Source: Fluviibacter sp041311015 (GTDB lineage Bacteria > Pseudomonadota > Gammaproteobacteria > Burkholderiales > Rhodocyclaceae). Taken from it: a DNA stretch of 24,853 bases. The position numbers and the translations under genes are program-made. The notes under the pieces were generated by a model that saw only the letters and a list, made by a program, of their open reading frames with translations, ran no database searches and was not told the origin of the DNA. The stretch is from the NCBI GenBank assembly GCA_041311015.1, contig JBFYKG010000011.1, positions 1 to 24,853 on the forward strand. Reading direction: 5' to 3'. Positions 22,296 to 24,853 of the stretch are shown piece after piece; positions within the stretch are counted from its first letter, which is position 1, and each line of letters begins with the position of its first letter.

Positions 22296-23263
22296 TGATG
22301 AACGAACCTCGCCACTTCGCTCAGAACCTGCCAGCCCTGCGTGGCCAGTGGCAGGCCGCTGTCGCCATGGCGCGTCATGTGTCGTGGCGGGCAGGCGGGG
22401 TGGCGCGTCGGGCCTATACCCCGGCCGATCTGGATGATCTGGCTACCATGCTGGCGCAGTTGCCAACGGATGAGCCGGTGCTCTTTGCGGGGCTGGGCAG
22501 CAACCTCCTCGTGCGCGATGGCGGCTTCAACGGCACGGTCGTGTTCCTGCATGCCGCGCTGAACGCATTACGCATGGAGACGCTTCCGGGGTTGGGTGAG
22601 GTGATCTACGCCGAAGCGGGTGTGGCGAGCCCCAAGGTGGCGCGCTTTGCGGCCAACCTGGGTTGTAATGCGGCCTTTATGGCGGGTATACCCGGCACAG
22701 TGGGCGGGGCGCTTGCGATGAATGCAGGCTGTTACGGCGCGGAAACCTGGCCCTTTGTTGTGCAGGTGTGCACGATTGATCGCCGTGGGCAACGCCATCT
22801 GAGAACGCCGGCAGATTTCGAGATCGGCTATCGCCATGTGATGGCTCGTGATCCCGCTGCCCGGGACGAGGTCTTTGCGGCAGCCTGGTTCCAATTCCCG
22901 GTGCAGGATAAAGCAACGGCCCGCGACACCATTCGTAGCCTGCTCGAGAAACGGGTTGCCAGCCAGCCCCTGCGTTGGCCCAATGCCGGCTCGGTCTTCC
23001 GTAACCCGCCCGGCGATTTTGCCGCAAGGCTGATTGAAGCCACCGGGCTCAAGGGCCTGCGGATCGGCGGCGCCGAAGTCAGCAGCGTGCACGCTAACTT
23101 TATTGTCAATGCCGATGGCTCCGCAACCGCCGCAGATATCGAAACGCTGATTGCCACCGTACAAAGCCGGGTGGCGGCAGCCACAGGCATTGAACTGATT
23201 CGTGAAGTGCGCATCGTGGGTGATGCGGCTTCATCGTTGTCTTCTACAGGGTCTTCATCATGA
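22292..23263 (+). CDS. murB: MurB, UDP-N-acetylenolpyruvoylglucosamine reductase (type II-like)
   Basis: MurB reduces the enolpyruvyl group with NADPH and FAD to give UDP-MurNAc, the MurC substrate. In the 323-residue product the FAD-binding parts are FAGLGSNLLVRDGGF (65-79) and AGIPGTVGGALAMNAG (131-146); catalytic residues are R181 in GYRH, S234 in NAGSVF and E305 in REVRIVG. The C-terminal wording and the length are those of type II MurB, not the E. coli type I enzyme. Three ATG codons in a row (22292, 22295, 22298) open the gene, and the first overlaps murC. Location between murC and ddl is a feature of some beta- and gammaproteobacterial clusters. Confidence 0.94.
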   Translation: MMMNEPRHFAQNLPALRGQWQAAVAMARHVSWRAGGVARRAYTPADLDDLATMLAQLPTDEPVLFAGLGSNLLVRDGGFNGTVVFLHAALNALRMETLPGLGEVIYAEAGVASPKVARFAANLGCNAAFMAGIPGTVGGALAMNAGCYGAETWPFVVQVCTIDRRGQRHLRTPADFEIGYRHVMARDPAARDEVFAAAWFQFPVQDKATARDTIRSLLEKRVASQPLRWPNAGSVFRNPPGDFAARLIEATGLKGLRIGGAEVSSVHANFIVNADGSATAADIETLIATVQSRVAAATGIELIREVRIVGDAASSLSSTGSSS

Positions 23264-24219
23264 CACGAGCGATTGATCCCCAAGCCCTCGGTAAAGTGGT
23301 TGTCCTCTTTGGCGGTTCGTCAGCAGAGCGGGAAGTGTCACTGAATAGTGGCAGCCGTGTGCTGGCTGCATTGCAACGTCAGGGCGTTGATGCGCACGCA
23401 TTTGATCCGGATCAGACCCCGCTGTCAGCGCTTGAGAATGCCGGCTTTGATCGTGCGTTCATTGCATTGCACGGGGGTATCGGCGAAAACGGTACCCTGC
23501 AGGGTTTTCTGGAAATGATTGGCCTGCCCTATACCGGCAGTGGCGTGCTGGCCTCGGCGCTCGCCATGGATAAGTGGCGCTCCAAACTGGTCTGGCAGGC
23601 GGCTGGCTTGCCGACGCCGGCCTATCAGCTGGTTGATGCAGGCAGTGATGCACAGGCCGTGATCGATGCGCTGGGATTGCCGCTCTTTGTCAAACCGGTG
23701 CATGAAGGCTCCAGCGTGGGCGTCACCAAGGTCAAGACCCTCGCCGACCTGATGCCGGCCTGGCAGGATGCAGCACGTCATGATTCTGCCGTCATTGCCG
23801 AGACCGCCTTGCTAGGTGGCGAATTCACCGTGGCCGTGTGGCAAACGCCGAGCGGACTGCAGGCGCTGCCCCCGGTGCGCATCGTGCCGGCCACCGAGTT
23901 TTACGATTACGAAGCCAAGTACAACCGCGATGACACGCAATACAACGTACCTTGCGGTTTGCCTGAGGCACAAGTTGCTCACATGCAGGATCTGGCGGTT
24001 GAAGCCTTCGAAGCACTGGGCTGCCGTGGCTGGGGCCGTATCGATTTTCTGCTCGATAGCGCAGGCGCACCCTATGTGCTCGAAGCGAACACGGCGCCGG
24101 GCATGACGGATCATTCACTGGTGCCTATGGCAGCGCGCGCTGACGGCGTGGATTACGACCACCTGGTGCTCACCGTTGCCGCTATGGCCAGCCTCGACGC
24201 TGGCTCGACTGGCGCTTAA
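23260..24219 (+). CDS. ddl: Ddl, D-alanine-D-alanine ligase (DdlB type)
   Basis: Ddl joins two D-alanines with ATP for MurF. The 319-residue ATP-grasp protein has FGGSSAEREVSL (17-28), ALHGGIGENGTLQG, the lid EGSSVGV, FYDYEAKY, GWGRIDFLLD and the metal site EANTAPGMTDHSLVPMAA. It is close to E. coli DdlB (306), with a few extra residues at both ends. ATG 23260 overlaps the murB TGA as ATGA. It ends 13 bp before ftsQ. Confidence 0.96.
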   Translation: MTRAIDPQALGKVVVLFGGSSAEREVSLNSGSRVLAALQRQGVDAHAFDPDQTPLSALENAGFDRAFIALHGGIGENGTLQGFLEMIGLPYTGSGVLASALAMDKWRSKLVWQAAGLPTPAYQLVDAGSDAQAVIDALGLPLFVKPVHEGSSVGVTKVKTLADLMPAWQDAARHDSAVIAETALLGGEFTVAVWQTPSGLQALPPVRIVPATEFYDYEAKYNRDDTQYNVPCGLPEAQVAHMQDLAVEAFEALGCRGWGRIDFLLDSAGAPYVLEANTAPGMTDHSLVPMAARADGVDYDHLVLTVAAMASLDAGSTGA

Positions 24220-24232
24220 GGACAACACGATC

Positions 24233-24853
24233 ATGATCTGGAACCGTCCTGACTTGATGAATCGGCTAGCCGGCCTCCTCTGGGGGCTGGGGCTATTGCT
24301 CATTCTGGTGTCAGGTGTGCTCATGGTTATTCGCATGCCGTTCTTTCCGGTGCGCGATGTGGTGCTGACGAAGCCGCTGGAGCGTGTGCAGCTGGAAGAT
24401 ATTCGTGCGGGCATCGCGCCATTCATCGGCGGCAACTTCTTTACGGTCGATCTCAAAGCGATCCGTCAGGGCGCCGAGCAACAGCCGTGGGTGTATCGCG
24501 CCGATGTGCGTCGTCAGGGTTTTGGCAGTTTGGCATTGAGCATTGATGAGCAAGTGCCGACAGCACGCTGGGGCAATGAAGGTACACGCACCACCTCGGA
24601 GTGGCTCAACCGCGATGGCGAAGTCTTTGAAGTGCCTGATAGCTCACTGGGTGGTGCCGGACAGGGTTTGCCGGTGCTGCACGGCCCGTTGGATACGGGC
24701 AATGAATTGATGACCCGTTACGTGCGCTACAGCAAGCTGCTTGAACCAACCGGGCGCACCATTCGCCAGCTGGATCTCAGCCCGCGCCTGTCTTGGAGCA
24801 TGCGTCTTGATAACGGTACGCGCGTTGAGATGGGGCGTGAGCGCACCCTCAAC
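24233..24853 (+). CDS. ftsQ: FtsQ, divisome protein, 5' part (runs off the window)
   Basis: FtsQ is a bitopic protein that recruits FtsL and FtsB to the septum. The first 207 codons are open to the window end. They give a short cytoplasmic segment (MIWNRPDLMNR), one membrane helix at about 13-33, and a periplasmic POTRA domain beginning at FPVRDVVLTKP (38-48) and including GGNFFTVDL and QQPWVYRADVRRQ, followed by the FtsQ beta domain (W-NEG, EVFEVPD, LPVLHGP). ATG 24233 has AAGGA at 24218-24222, ten bases upstream. Position after ddl is canonical for the dcw cluster; ftsA and ftsZ probably follow outside the window. Confidence 0.93.
   Translation, partial: MIWNRPDLMNRLAGLLWGLGLLLILVSGVLMVIRMPFFPVRDVVLTKPLERVQLEDIRAGIAPFIGGNFFTVDLKAIRQGAEQQPWVYRADVRRQGFGSLALSIDEQVPTARWGNEGTRTTSEWLNRDGEVFEVPDSSLGGAGQGLPVLHGPLDTGNELMTRYVRYSKLLEPTGRTIRQLDLSPRLSWSMRLDNGTRVEMGRERTLN

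Overview
The window is a gene-dense, GC-rich stretch of a Gram-negative chromosome. Gene content points to a betaproteobacterium: LPS-precursor genes (Kdo, heptose), the order rsmI / yraN-SIS-BON lipoprotein, a class II PyrC, a type A RNase P RNA, and a dcw cluster with a type II murB between murC and ddl. I cannot place it below class. No mobile element, tRNA, rRNA or CRISPR array was seen.

Left part (1-2403): the 3' end of a CinA-family gene runs on the + strand and meets, stop to stop, a minus-strand operon kdsD-kdsC-lptA that makes Kdo and exports LPS. lptC, usually between kdsC and lptA, is absent, and lptB-rpoN do not follow. A short divergent promoter region separates kdsD from a CPA2-type cation/proton antiporter (2485-4446). 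The antiporter converges on a second minus-strand operon (4443-6670): yraN, a predicted secreted HIRAN-domain protein, a GmhA/DiaA-like SIS protein and a dual-BON lipoprotein (DolP-like). Divergent from yraN is rsmI, followed by pyrC.

Middle (8741-9576): rnpB with its own promoter and a strong intrinsic terminator, then about 310 bp of AT-rich regulatory DNA. This DNA carries a perfect DnaA box, two inverted repeats, the mra promoter (its -35 box lies in the loop of a terminator-like palindrome) and three phased MraZ boxes.

Right part (9577-24853): the division and cell wall cluster, all on the + strand: mraZ-rsmH-ftsL-ftsI-murE-murF-mraY-murD-ftsW-murG-murC-murB-ddl-ftsQ (ftsQ cut by the window end). 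Most junctions are 4-bp ATGA/GTGA overlaps or gaps of a few bases, so this is one translationally coupled transcription unit. It covers cytoplasmic precursor synthesis (MurB-F, Ddl), lipid I/II formation (MraY, MurG), septal polymerase and transpeptidase (FtsW, FtsI) and divisome scaffolding (FtsL, FtsQ), under MraZ autoregulation.

Most of the window is ordinary housekeeping DNA; I see no clearly new multi-gene system. The best candidates for a second look are the GmhA/DiaA-like protein, the secreted HIRAN protein, the missing lptC and the architecture of the mra regulatory region.
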